NCBI GenBank assembly: GCA_021399435.1
Contig: JAJTUP010000130.1
Location: forward strand, 62,001 to 126,000
DNA length: 64,000 nucleotides
Source: Diaporthe sp. PMI_573
Lineage: Eukaryota; Ascomycota; Sordariomycetes; Diaporthales; Diaporthaceae
Direction of reading: 5' to 3'
Under the pieces are notes generated by a model that saw only the letters and a program-made list of their open reading frames with translations, was not told where the DNA came from and did not search any database. This document shows, piece after piece, positions 37,549 through 46,810 of this stretch. Position 1 is the stretch's first letter. Each line of letters starts with the position of its first letter. Both the position numbers and the translations under genes were made by a program.

Positions 37549-37607
37549 ATACCTAACAACAAAACACCCCACAGCCTCAACTCTAGTAGCATGTGATTGA
37601 GTTGTGA

Positions 37608-37690
37608 TGGCGATTTAGGTGGACACGATTTAGGTGGAAAGCGATATAGGTGGGACACGATTTAGGTGGGATGTGATTTTGGTGGGATGG
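37608..37690. repeat. Degenerate 15-16-bp minisatellite (CGATTTAGGTGGGA type)
   Basis: About five imperfect copies of a GATTTAGGTGG-containing unit in tandem, with unit lengths of 15-17 bases. Confidence 0.8.
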
Positions 37691-37835
37691 CCATGCAGGT
37701 ACCGGAACCAGTGACGTGACAAGAGTTACCTGGAAATAACCGCCGGCGGCAGATGGAGACCATGCTGGCGCTCTGTGTGGCTTGCGAAGTGCTCTGACCC
37801 CTAAGAACTTCCGGGCAGCCGTTGTCAGCGCTCGC

Positions 37836-37975
37836 AATAGTCCAGACCATTAAGCAGACTATTAGTCTAGTCTGTATGTCTCGGACCAGACCGATAGTCC
37901 AGTCTGACTCGTCCAGACTGAGCAGTGGTCCTAGTCTGAGAATTCCAGACTAATAGTCAGACTATTGGTCTGACC
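37836..37975. repeat. Dyad-rich repeat, locus 2
   Basis: Runs of short inverted repeats such as AGACTATTAGTCT and AGACTAATAGTC, starting at GACCATTAAG as in locus 1 (13776-13994). The arms carry GACT/AGTC where locus 1 carries CACT/AGTG on both sides, so pairing is kept. Confidence 0.6.
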
Positions 37976-38428
37976 GTAGGGTAGTTTCGTGGCTGAGGGT
38001 GCAATCACCAGCCACTATCAACCTAATTCTTCTCACTAATTTGGTAACGCCACCTCACCCTAAGTTAACACTATTTGTGTGGGTTTGAGGGCCGTTGAAG
38101 GGGCCGCACGCCCGGACCGGCTGTGGCCAATCAGAAGGGCCGGTCTGCTTAATCAGCAGAAGGGCTGGCCACTACACCAAGTGCTTCGGCGCCCACGATG
38201 TCAATGGCTTCCTTTCTTCCTGCAGAGTAGCTTAACATTTCTTATTAGCATTGGAAATAGATGTACCGAGGTCAAGTTGATTTTATGAATGCCCTCTCCC
38301 GCTTCAAAAAACTTAGATCCCACTACCTAATGTGTGCTGTTCCTTGCCTAATGTGTTGAACATTATGCTCTCGAGAAGGTTGAGTACCAATAAGCCACTT
38401 ATCTAATCACAACGTACGATGAAATCAA

Positions 38429-39220
38429 TTACCATATCATGTTCTCTTCTACAACCCGCCCTATAAGTTTACCCTCCCTTCTTGGTACGATGTCATCCTT
38501 GGCCAAGCGTTTCACAATCTGCTCCGCGGAAATATCTTTATGGCTCATCGCACCAGATTTAGAAAACTTTCCCTTCTCGGTCTTTCCCTTCGTTTGAGCA
38601 TCGCCTAAAATACAACGGATGCTTGGGCAAGTACTTCTGTGTGTAAAATCCCAGAATGTACATCCTTTGTCTTTGTCCTCATGACGTTCGTGAAGTGGAA
38701 TTCCCTTTTTAGTCCTTTCAACGCGGGCATGCAGTAGAACCCAATGTTTTTCTTTAAAGTCTATTGATTATCAGAAAGCTTGAGATACACTTACGCGGGC
38801 CAACTACGTACCTGTGACATCTGCAGGATCTGTGGTCTCTCCCGAGTACAGATCTTCGTAGTCTTCTTCGTTGTCCGAGGAATGATCTGAATCATCTTCT
38901 GAATTATGATCTGTGTCATTCTCTTCACCCTCTTCTGCATGTTGAGACGTAGGTGAGTCAGGTGTCTGTGCATCAACGGAGATGGCTGTTAGTGTGAGTG
39001 GTGTCTCATGATCACTTGGTTTGCCCGGAGTGTTTTCCGCCTTCTTTGCTGGCGCCTTAGTGTCACTCTTGGGAGCTGGATGAGTGTCAGTAGTGCCAGC
39101 CTCGGGCGTCGGCGTGCTCAACTGCCCATTCCCGTGTGAGTTCACGTCTTTGGAGCTTTGGCTGCGGGTTTTGCGTGCCCCCTCCTTTGCTGCATTGGTA
39201 GAAGACTTTTTTGTCGCCAT
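38429..39220 (-). CDS. Hypothetical two-exon protein, acidic N-half and Cys-containing C-half
   Basis: Exon 1 is 39220-38812 (ATG, MATKKSSTNAAKEGARKTRS), exon 2 is 38760-38429 (stop TAA). The 51-nt intron (38811-38761) starts GTACGT and ends CAATAG. It splits a Gly/Asp codon in phase 1, and exon 2 is then open for 110 codons, giving 246 residues. Exon 1 is Ser/Thr/Lys-rich, turning strongly acidic (EEGEENDTDHNSEDDSD). Exon 2 is basic with GCTFWDFTHRSTCPSIRC, three Cys and a His that could bind metal, and ends RRE-GKLIGRVVEENMIW. I recognise no family. The frame consistency over both exons is the main support. Nuclear or nucleic-acid-binding is only a guess from the composition. Confidence 0.65.
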
Positions 39221-39662
39221 GTTTTGAATGAGACTTCTCTCGTTAGATGATATCTTATAGTGGTCGTTATTTGACACGGGAATGATATACGGCTAAGAAT
39301 GTTTTGAGTATCGAGTATTTGGTCGGAGCATCGACTTGTATTTATAGTCTGTCTGCATCATGGCGTGGGGTGCGAATGAACATTTAAGTCTGCATTAAGG
39401 ATTAGAAAACAGGAAAATCTTGTCTCTGATCCGAGTTTTTAGATTGTTATACAAGTTTGTGTGCTCCCGAAGCCGTAAGCCAAGTGCCGAGTTTGAATGT
39501 TTGTTCAAATAAGGATCGCTAATGTACTGTATGCAAAAGATTCTGATTCTAAAATCAAAACAAAAGTCTTGGATTTCAGTTCCAGTGAATCAAGTTATTC
39601 CTGTCTTCTCAATAACCTTGTATCACGAATCCGAGCAGGGCACATCGAATGGAGCAAGTTGG

Positions 39663-40231
39663 CTATATAAAACTGGAGTTGATGGGAGCGCCCTCAGGCT
39701 CACCCTCCGAACCAGGTTCATCGAAGTCAACATGATAGGCATTCTCATCGCCGATTGAGCTGTCGTAGAGGTCGCTGCCCTTATTGTTGCTTGCGTAGAT
39801 AGTTCCACAACTGACCTCGCTATCCGTGTGATCATCAAAGGAGAAGCTGCTCTCGGTTTCGTGCTCGGAATCGTCGTTGGGATCGTACTCGTTGTTAACT
39901 AGTCCATGTTAGATTTGGGAAAGCCAGCACCCCGTGACCTGCACCAGGATCGTCCCAGCCAGAAATATCACGATGACAGTCCATTCGCGGTGAAATATCA
40001 TTGGGACCACCCCAAGGGCAAATTGAATGAGCGTGATCGAAATTTTCATCAACTGAATGGTTGGGTGCATTCCCATAACTCTGTGCATTCCCATAACTCT
40101 GTGCATTCCCATAACTCTGTGCATTCCCATAACTCTGTGCATTCCCAGGGACTCACTTCGTTCAACCAGCCGGAACAAGGAGTGCAAAAAAAAACAACTA
40201 ATAACTTACCGTCCATATATAGACCAGCCAT
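39663..40231 (-). CDS. Candidate small acidic protein with long minisatellite-bearing intron
   Basis: Exon 1 would be 40231-40210 (ATG, MAGLYMD), with donor GGTAAGT. Exon 2 would be 39898-39663, following a classic acceptor (CTAAC, 9 bases, TAG). Phase 1 joins a Val codon, and exon 2 is open for 77 residues (NNEYDPNDDSEHETESS ... PEGAPINSSFI), very acidic. The 311-nt intron is long for a fungus and contains the 18-bp tandem repeat. The alternative is that only exon 2 is real and its upstream exon lies elsewhere. No family recognised. Confidence 0.35.
40065..40147. repeat. 18-bp tandem repeat GTGCATTCCCATAACTCT, 4.6 copies
   Basis: Four perfect copies plus a partial one. It reads through without stops in several frames, giving spurious WECTEL and MGMHRV peptide repeats. 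There are no spacers, so this is not a CRISPR array. Confidence 0.9.
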
Positions 40232-40234
40232 TGG

Positions 40235-40630
40235 TTGGTCTACCTGCGAGAACTGCAGAATCTAAGAGAGCTCGAGGATGCCGAAGTCCCGGACTACCCC
40301 GAACTTCGAGTCAAAAACACCGGTGCTCGTCTGACCATACACGACGCCAAATCACACCTCAACCACTTCTATACAACCTTGTCTTCAAGGAAGTTTGTCG
40401 ACTTCGGCCCCGATTACATCATTGAAAACGTTGTGGACGACCACGCGCGAGCAGGCACGCCAAACCTGGTCAAAGCTACAGTGCTCCTCCCGGTATCTCT
40501 AGGGCCGAGACAGAGCCTTGGCCGTATAGGCAGCGCGCCTCAACGATCATATCGAAAATGTGGGAAGAGCGGACATTATATTCAGACGTCTAAGGAGATC
40601 GCAGATCCTTCACAGTCAATGTCTGGGTAG
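40235..40630 (+). pseudogene. Dicer-like protein relic (dimerisation/dsRNA-binding fold)
   Basis: The frame reads LRELQNLRELEDAEVPDYPE, then TGARLTIHDAKSHLNHFYTT, LSSRKFVDFGPDYI and VKATVLLPVSLGP. This is the pattern of the Dicer dimerisation domain between helicase and RNase III parts of fungal Dicer-like proteins (TGA-LT--A--HL-HF, then V---LP-S). It decays after LGPRQSLGRIGS, and no helicase or RNase III parts are nearby. An intact gene would make small RNAs for silencing. There is no true ATG (the frame opens at a GTG or upstream). Confidence 0.6.
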
Positions 40631-40939
40631 CCAGACGGTTCTTCAGGTGGACCCAGAATTGAAGATAGAGTATTTGATGTTCGAGATCTATATTATTACA
40701 GGCTATCAAAATATGAATTATATCACACGCTCTTATTGATAAGTCTCGGTATGACCCCTCAACAACACAGCGGTGGACGGGATGGGCTCTAATAAGTATC
40801 GCACTGATCCATGTTGCTGAATTTAGACGCGAGGTCAGGGAGTAGTATATATCACAGTATATCACGCATCTTTAAATATTTATCTGATCATGCTATATTT
40901 AGTGGTTTTATTAAGTAGCTGCTTCGTCATTGCGGGAAG
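40571..40939. other. AT-rich spacer
   Basis: No gene seen. Strongly AT-rich with short ATAT tracts. Confidence 0.4.
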
Positions 40940-41116
40940 TTTCCGCAATCAAAGTCCGTCCTGGTGATGGATAATGCAAGCTTCCACAGGGAATGGAAAA
41001 TAAGGGAACTATGCTCTGCTGCGGGCGTAGAGGTCCTCTTTTTCCTACCCTATTCGTCGGACTTGAATCTGGTAAAGGAACATTTTGGGGAAGTTAAGGG
41101 GTTTACGAAAGGGTAG
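40940..41116 (+). pseudogene. IS630/Tc1-type DDE transposase fragment
   Basis: One clean frame of 58 codons: FPQSKSVLVMDNASFHREWK, then IRELCSAAGVEVLFFLPYSS and DLNLVKEHFGEVKGFTKG, then TAG. The DNASFHR (second catalytic Asp) and LPYSSDLN--KE (third catalytic position) blocks are characteristic. Family form is LPPYSPDLNPIE, so the SS, LV and a lost Pro show decay. No N-terminal part or inverted repeats are visible. Confidence 0.75.
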
Positions 41117-41962
41117 TGCTCCCAAGATAATACTGAGGTGCTATTTGGATGCTTTCTCAACTGGTGGATAGATTAAGTTGGAGGGGTAACCTGAGGTTGC
41201 TGAAGGACGTTGAGTGGGAATTTCAGGCTATAAAACTCCTGCGTTTGCGCGAATACATCTTTAGTACCGTTAATTCTTCTGCTAAGATTCTTGAATGATT
41301 TAAAGAGCTGTCCTCATCAACGTCTTCTTATTCCTTGGCTGCTTGTGGGGTGAGGCTTTGTTGCGAGTGAGGAAGGCGAAGACCCTTGTTCGTTCGTAAA
41401 AGGCGGCTAGCGCTAGGACATTTTGATTGATGGTGGGCATGGAAACAACAACTTGGTTACTCTACCTCCTTCTCATCCCGGTACCCTCGCTTATGCGGCC
41501 AGCTGCGGCAAAGCAGGCCTACGTCGATCTATCGTCCGCCTCATTGGTCACTCATCCTTGTTGTGGTTGCCCTCTCTGCCGCCCTCTCTGCCATCCTCTT
41601 GGTCTCATTGCCGCTTCATTCGGGAAATGGCCCTTTTCATTGACAAAGAAGCTTTGCTATTTGGTTTAGATGAGCCAAACCAGACTCGCACTCAACGTGT
41701 CGGCCATTTCCCCCTGGCTGGCTCTTGTCATATCAAGTTTTGCTATGATGATGGTCATGTTTTATAACATCAACTTAGGCCACCTGTGCCGCAAAATCTG
41801 GCCTCTCAGCTTGTACCATTCAACCACGGGCCTCCTGAATGCATTGAGATTCTTATCTAAGCGGGAAAACTTTCTACGCGAGCTCCTGTAAATTCAACGG
41901 ACTCTTCTTAGCATCCATATACTGATCGACACAGGTCCCGATCCCGCCCCGGTCCGGCATTT
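41117..41962. other. Spacer with short open frames
   Basis: Overlapping plus-strand frames at 41423-41767 and 41670-41891 show low-complexity serine/leucine-rich peptides without recognisable motifs. I do not call them genes. Confidence 0.35.
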
Positions 41963-42289
41963 ATGGGCTTTTGCAACTATGGCGTGTACCTGGCTGTGCC
42001 CGGTGAGCAGGTGCGCAGGCTTCTGCAGAGCTCCCGCCAGGTTATCCCATGCCCCAGCCTCGAAGACGCTCTTACGGTCTTTTGCGGTCTACCTGGGCTG
42101 GATTTGCGCATATTTGACCACCAGGTAGTCACTCAGTTCGAGGGCTTAACCGCGCTCAAAACCAGTTTTTCTGGTCCTTCCCGACGCATTATGGCTCATC
42201 AGCGGGCAGACTTTGCTTTCTACTTCCAGGGCCGACACCTCCAGGCTGTGGTCACGAGGTCCTTGACCAATCTCAATACTAATCTCTAA
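41963..42289 (+). other. Unassigned 108-codon open frame
   Basis: ATG at 41963, MGFCNYGVYLAVPGEQVRRL to SLTNLNTNL. The composition is protein-like but matches nothing I know. It could be a relic or a small gene. Confidence 0.3.
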
Positions 42290-42517
42290 ACACGCCGCCG
42301 TTGTGCTGGAATCATTTATTTTAAGGAAATAAACAAAGTGTTTTCTAAACAAATATCATTCTGGTGGCAAGGACGTCTGTTCAACATCCCTACCGACGTC
42401 CGCAAATAACCCCCCCCCCCTGTTATACTCTTCTATGAATGCCTAGTACTTGCGGTAATGACTGCCCTACTGCCCTTGCTTACTACTGAGCCACACTTAG
42501 AGTGTCAATTGATTGCT
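42290..42517. other. Short spacer with a C10 run
   Basis: No gene. A run of ten C lies at about 42411-42420. Confidence 0.5.
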
Positions 42518-43678
42518 TTATTCCCTTAACTCCTTAACATTATATTTTGTACTGACGAACTGCCAAATGTTGTGTATAGTATTGCCAAGCAAGACATCAA
42601 CATAAAGGTCTTTTTCCCTAGCGTCTCTGCGATAACAATGGACCTCCGGATCCTTGTCTCCGCTACTAATAGCGTGGATATAGTATTGTTCAGTGATCCG
42701 GTGAGAAGGAATTGGATTCACCCTGGATAGGCGGACAGCATTAGCAGGATTAATGATCCGATTGTGTATATCTTGACGGCGGCTCCTATAATACTCGCTA
42801 ACATTCAATTCGATATTAGCGTTGTCGATAATGATATCAATATCCAGTTTTCTCCACTTCCAAGGTCTCAGACATTCAAAGAATAGTTCCTTATGAGGAA
42901 ACCCGTCGTCGTAGTCAAAAAAAGGAAGGCTCTTCTTCTCAGATCCTAAGCCTAACGCTAGATACAATGGCCTGTTGGGAACCCCTCTTTTGCTTAGAAA
43001 TGAGATCGTGCCATCGCTGTTGAATCTCTCGAGATCGGCGCCCAAAAACAAGGCGACTAAGCCGTCCTCTGTTATCTGATAGATCCAAGCCATGCTTGCA
43101 AATATCTGCCGAAGAATGATTTCCTTGTTACATGCTAGAGGCTTGGTAGAATGTTTCATATTCGTTGGTGGAAGCACAGTTTCGCGCATGTCACCAGCAG
43201 CGCTATTACCCTTTCGAATCGCAGAAGAATGTGTTTGACTAGACCTTCGTCGCAGCCGGGCTACGTACTTAAGTAGGGTGCCTGTCTCCAGCTCGGCAAT
43301 TCCTATACTGCCATTTGTCTTTTCCTGGGGCAGTGGGTACACCTGGGCCAGGCTTGGGATCTCTCGAGCCAGGCGGTCAGCCTCATCAAGGTCCTTAAGC
43401 TTCGCACAGGTCCATGCTATATTATACATGCAGGTGATGGTGTAAGGGTGATCTTGCCGCTGCATCATGACGAATGTCGGAGCCAATATGTCTCTTGCTT
43501 CGGTATACTTCTTCTGCTTGAAGTAGATCGACCCGATATTATTTCCAACGGTGAGTTTGTCAGGGCTCTGTCGTTTCTTGGTTTTGAAGTCTTCTTGCAA
43601 AATTAAGCTTGCTGCCTGATACTCCCCGTTGTCATACAGCTCCATCCAACGCGGTGTGTTATTATTAAATTGAGCCAT
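42518..43678 (-). CDS. TPR-repeat protein with unassigned C-terminal domain
   Basis: ATG at 43678 (MAQFNNNTPRW), 386 residues; the frame upstream opens only with TTG. Tetratricopeptide-like helices fill about residues 10-120 (WMELYDNGEYQAASLILQED; GNNIGSIYFKQKKYTEARDI; MYNIAWTCAKLKDLDEADRL). A Ser/Arg-rich linker and an unassigned C-terminal domain follow (EIILRQIFASMAWIYQITED; SFLSKRGVPNRPLYLALGLG; WKWRKLDIDIIIDNANIELN). TPRs act as protein-binding scaffolds, and fungal NLR and TPR families often form clan-like expansions. A decayed paralog lies at 26270-26625. The upstream DNA (43679-44010) is very AT-rich. No intron is evident. Confidence 0.75.
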   Translation of the reverse strand: MAQFNNNTPRWMELYDNGEYQAASLILQEDFKTKKRQSPDKLTVGNNIGSIYFKQKKYTEARDILAPTFVMMQRQDHPYTITCMYNIAWTCAKLKDLDEADRLAREIPSLAQVYPLPQEKTNGSIGIAELETGTLLKYVARLRRRSSQTHSSAIRKGNSAAGDMRETVLPPTNMKHSTKPLACNKEIILRQIFASMAWIYQITEDGLVALFLGADLERFNSDGTISFLSKRGVPNRPLYLALGLGSEKKSLPFFDYDDGFPHKELFFECLRPWKWRKLDIDIIIDNANIELNVSEYYRSRRQDIHNRIINPANAVRLSRVNPIPSHRITEQYYIHAISSGDKDPEVHCYRRDAREKDLYVDVLLGNTIHNIWQFVSTKYNVKELRE

Positions 43679-44016
43679 GCTTTTCTTCAAAGTAAAAATA
43701 ATTGAAAATTATTTTGAAGCATAATATATATTATAAGGGGCGCATATATTGAAACTGGGATATATATATAGTCAATACATTAAATAAATAAATCATACAG
43801 TATGTACGTTCACTCTTTTATATATTATTTAATATCGCTTTATATTACGGGTAGGTCGAAACCCACAAATCGCTTTTAGAAATCATGGACCTATTTCAGG
43901 CTTCCTTCTTCCTTCTTCTCGTTTTCTACTCTCTTTTATAAAAAATTGCGGGAGGGAAGTTGACAGTGTGCTTTATGGTAATTTTGGCACTGTACTAAGA
44001 TTCTGGACTATGATTA
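43679..44016. other. AT-rich upstream region of TPR gene, up to pogo element
   Basis: No gene. It has long AT tracts (ATATATAT-type near 43723-43850) and ends with the TA target dinucleotide at 44015-44016. Confidence 0.5.
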
Positions 44017-44161
44017 ACGTGGTTTACCACCCAGCCGCGCATATCACCTACCCGCGCACTTTTGCTAACTTTGCCAACTTCAGCTGACCCTAGCACCCAC
44101 CCAGGGTGAACAAATCAATTGAAATTGGCACCAATTGGTGCCAACTGGTCCCAATTGCTTA
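44017..44161 (+). repeat. Left terminal inverted repeat of the pogo-like element
   Basis: 145 bases, exact inverse of 46197-46341. It contains the perfect 20-bp palindrome TTGGCACCAATTGGTGCCAA (44125-44144). Confidence 0.95.
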
Positions 44162-44336
44162 TGTCCAATTCGTTCTATTAATTTGGAGTGGTTGGAGGGC
44201 TGCAGTGCCAGTCTGAAAGTTTAAAGTTTTGGTGGGCGGGTTTGTTTTTGGTGCAGATCGCGTCCCCATTTTTCGCGTTAGTCTCGCATCACTCTACCTA
44301 CTTAAACATTCAACACGCTAGAAATCAACATCCACA

Positions 44337-46019
44337 ATGCCAATCTACTCAAAAGAGGAGAAAATCAAACTAGCACTCCAGGCAATTGAGAAATCTAAAA
44401 AAAATCAAAAGAAACCCTTAAGTACACGTCAGGCTGCACGGATCTTTAACATCCCTGAATCTACCCTACGCGACAGGATGAACAACCGACCCCGTCGTAA
44501 AGAATCACGCGTCAACGACCATAAACTTGACCCAATTGAAGAGCAAACACTTGTTCAATATGTCATTGAGCAAGATGCACGAGGATTTCCAATGCGGCTT
44601 TCTGGTGTGGAAGATATGGCCAACCTCCTGTTAGCATCACGAGATGGCAAGCCTGTTGGCAAGCACTGGGCACGACGCTTTGTAGATGCACAACCAAGCC
44701 TGAAGACCAGGTTTAATCGGCCATACGACTACCAGAGGGCCCTCTGCGAAGATCCAGAGGTCATTGGAAACTGGTTCCTGCTGCTCCGCAACATGATTGC
44801 CAAGTATGGGATCACAGATGATGACCTATACAACTTTGACGAGACTGGCTTTATGATGGGCGTGATAACTGCGACATTGGTTGTTACACGTTCTGATCGA
44901 CATGGAAAGGCCAAATCTATTCAACCTGGAAACCGGGAATGGGCAACAGCTATTGAATGTATCAATGCGAAGGGCTGGTGTATCCCGCCGTTTGTGATTG
45001 TCCAGGGCGCCTACCACCTTGCCAACTGGACAACAGAGTCTGGCTTTCCACCAAGCTGGATCATCAAGCCTACTCCAAATGGATGGACAGATAACGAGAC
45101 TGGTATAGAATGGATTCGGCACTTCGACAAGCATACAATTAAGCGGACCAAGGGCAAGTACCGAATGCTTGTCCTAGATGGACACGAAAGCCATGTATCG
45201 GCGGAGTTTGAGCAGTACTGCAAGGAGCACAACATTATCCCTATCAGCATGCCACCGCATTCTTCTCATCTGCTCCAGCCATTGGACGTTGCATTGTTCT
45301 CGCCATTGAAGCGTGCATACGGCGATGAGATCAACCTCTTCATCCGGGCCTCGATCAACCACATCACCAAGTCCGAGTTCTTCATTGCGTTTAAGGCAGC
45401 CCACGACAAGGTCTTTACGGAAGAAAACATGAAAGCTGGGTTTAGAGGGGCTGGTATTTCTCCATGGGACCCAGATTCTGTCATTTCAAAGCTGGATGTC
45501 CACCTACAAACTCCAGTACAATCCCTCCCTGTGTCACCATCGAAATGGGAGTCACAAACGCCCTCCAATGCCCACCAGACTGTCCAGCAATCAAGTTTCA
45601 TCAAGGGCAGAATATCTGCCCATCAGGGGAGCTCCCCTACACCAATTATCCAGGCAGTTGAAAAGTTCACGAAGGGTGCACAAGCAATGGCGCATCAGAT
45701 CACTCTTTTGAATGATCGGGTCCGTACCCTTGAGAAGGCTAATATTGGGCTCGCCAAGCGCCGGAGAGCTAAAAGAAGTCGGGTACAGCTTGGAGGGGCA
45801 CTTAGTATTGAGGATTCCCAGGCGATAATCGAGGAAAAACAGAAGGGGAAGCGGCCAGCTGGTGAAATCGGTAGTAGCGCAGAGGAGGCGGTCCGCGGCG
45901 GACCGTCTAAAAGACGATGTGGCAACTGCGGCGAGAGTGGGCATAATGCAAGAACTTGTGAGAAAGATGTAGAAGAGCCTAGTCAGTCAGATTCTGAGTG
46001 TATAATAGTACACTCTTAA
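44337..46019 (+). CDS. Pogo/Fot-like DDE transposase with C-terminal zinc knuckle
   Basis: ATG in CACAATGCC, 560 residues, uninterrupted. A psq-type helix-turn-helix (STRQAARIFNIPESTLRDRM, about 29-48), a Tc5/CENP-B-type second helix-turn-helix (about 70-130) and the DDE superfamily core follow in order: NFDETGF (Asp 1), MLVLDGHESHVS (Asp 2), PPHSSHLLQPLDVALFSPLK (third acidic residue). A coiled-coil-like stretch (LLNDRVRTLEKANIGLAKRR) precedes a basic region and a CCHC knuckle CGNCGESGHNARTC near residue 530. It cuts and pastes the surrounding element, using TA targets. The GC-rich 17-base palindrome at 45889-45905 recurs directly after the stop, so the knuckle-coding segment is bracketed by repeats. 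Confidence 0.95.
   Translation: MPIYSKEEKIKLALQAIEKSKKNQKKPLSTRQAARIFNIPESTLRDRMNNRPRRKESRVNDHKLDPIEEQTLVQYVIEQDARGFPMRLSGVEDMANLLLASRDGKPVGKHWARRFVDAQPSLKTRFNRPYDYQRALCEDPEVIGNWFLLLRNMIAKYGITDDDLYNFDETGFMMGVITATLVVTRSDRHGKAKSIQPGNREWATAIECINAKGWCIPPFVIVQGAYHLANWTTESGFPPSWIIKPTPNGWTDNETGIEWIRHFDKHTIKRTKGKYRMLVLDGHESHVSAEFEQYCKEHNIIPISMPPHSSHLLQPLDVALFSPLKRAYGDEINLFIRASINHITKSEFFIAFKAAHDKVFTEENMKAGFRGAGISPWDPDSVISKLDVHLQTPVQSLPVSPSKWESQTPSNAHQTVQQSSFIKGRISAHQGSSPTPIIQAVEKFTKGAQAMAHQITLLNDRVRTLEKANIGLAKRRRAKRSRVQLGGALSIEDSQAIIEEKQKGKRPAGEIGSSAEEAVRGGPSKRRCGNCGESGHNARTCEKDVEEPSQSDSECIIVHS
45889..45905. repeat. 17-bp palindromic repeat, copy 1
   Basis: CGGTCCGCGGCGGACCG: 8-bp arms around one base, inside the transposase reading frame (codes VRGGPS). 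Identical to 46021-46037. Confidence 0.85.
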
Positions 46020-46020
46020 G

Positions 46021-46037
46021 CGGTCCGCGGCGGACCG
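46021..46037. repeat. 17-bp palindromic repeat, copy 2
   Basis: Same 17 bases, two bases after the transposase stop codon. Together with copy 1 it brackets the zinc-knuckle coding segment. It could also act as a hairpin near the transcript end. Confidence 0.85.
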
Positions 46038-46196
46038 CCCAAATAGTTGATCTGGATGGTGTAGATTAAGGTTGATCCCATATGGTCAAAATGCTCCATT
46101 TTGGTGGGGAAGCTGATTTTCCCACCAAAAGTCAGCCACTTCAGACTAGCACTGCGTCTACGCCAACACCTTTAAATTGACCAAATCAATTGAAAT

Positions 46197-46341
46197 TAAG
46201 CAATTGGGACCAGTTGGCACCAATTGGTGCCAATTTCAATTGATTTGTTCACCCTGGGTGGGTGCTAGGGTCAGCTGAAGTTGGCAAAGTTAGCAAAAGT
46301 GCGCGGGTAGGTGATATGCGCGGCTGGGTGGTAAACCACGT
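46197..46341 (-). repeat. Right terminal inverted repeat of the pogo-like element
   Basis: Exact inverse of 44017-44161, carrying the same palindrome at 46214-46233. Confidence 0.95.
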
Positions 46342-46810
46342 TACAAAAGTTGTTGGGTGTACCTTTTTGTATTTAATTGCATACTTTCAAAGTCTAGGAC
46401 AGTTCTATGTATATGTACTCTATCTGGTTTTCAATTTAGGCTCGAATTTAATGGTTATATTCACAGAAGAAAGAAGAGTGATTACGTTTGCAAACATAAG
46501 AATTGACATTCCGTATTATAGAAACAGAAAAGAAAAGAGGCACGTACTTGTTATTCACGCCATTCCTGTATTTGATCTACCGATAGGTGGTCTGGACCTT
46601 TGAATGGTATACCGCCATGCACGACGAAGAGCCGGCTGGATTGACCTTGGACTGTTGATGCTATGGGAATCATTTCGAACATATCGACGAATGAATTGTA
46701 GGTTTCCAAATTTAGTCGCTTTCGAACTTCTCGCCGAAAACATTACTATGACCCGGGATACGTCACCATTCCCTGGAGCGCACATGGACGGGGACGACTC
46801 ACCATGAAAT

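Larger units (their letters stand above)
37181..38428. other. Minisatellite- and dyad-rich spacer
   Basis: No gene seen. It contains a CAGTA run near 37303-37325, two minisatellites and dyad locus 2, listed separately. The remainder up to 38428 is plain AT/GC mixed sequence. Confidence 0.5.
44017..46341 (+). mobile_element. Complete pogo/Fot-like Tc1-superfamily element
   Basis: 2325 bp, bounded by ACGTGGTTTACCACCC and its inverse, flanked by TA on both sides (44015-44016 and 46342-46343), the target duplication of the Tc1/mariner superfamily. The inverted repeats are identical for 145 bases (44017-44161 and 46197-46341). It contains one intact transposase gene. Identical ends and an open frame indicate a recent, probably still mobile copy. 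Confidence 0.95.

Noticed and set aside
40065..40147. CRISPR-like direct repeats
   Set aside because: No spacers between the units, eukaryotic setting, no cas genes.
40049..40231. Tandem WECTEL / MGMHRV peptide repeats on the minus strand
   Set aside because: They are translations of the 18-bp minisatellite in several frames; every frame is open because the unit is a multiple of three.
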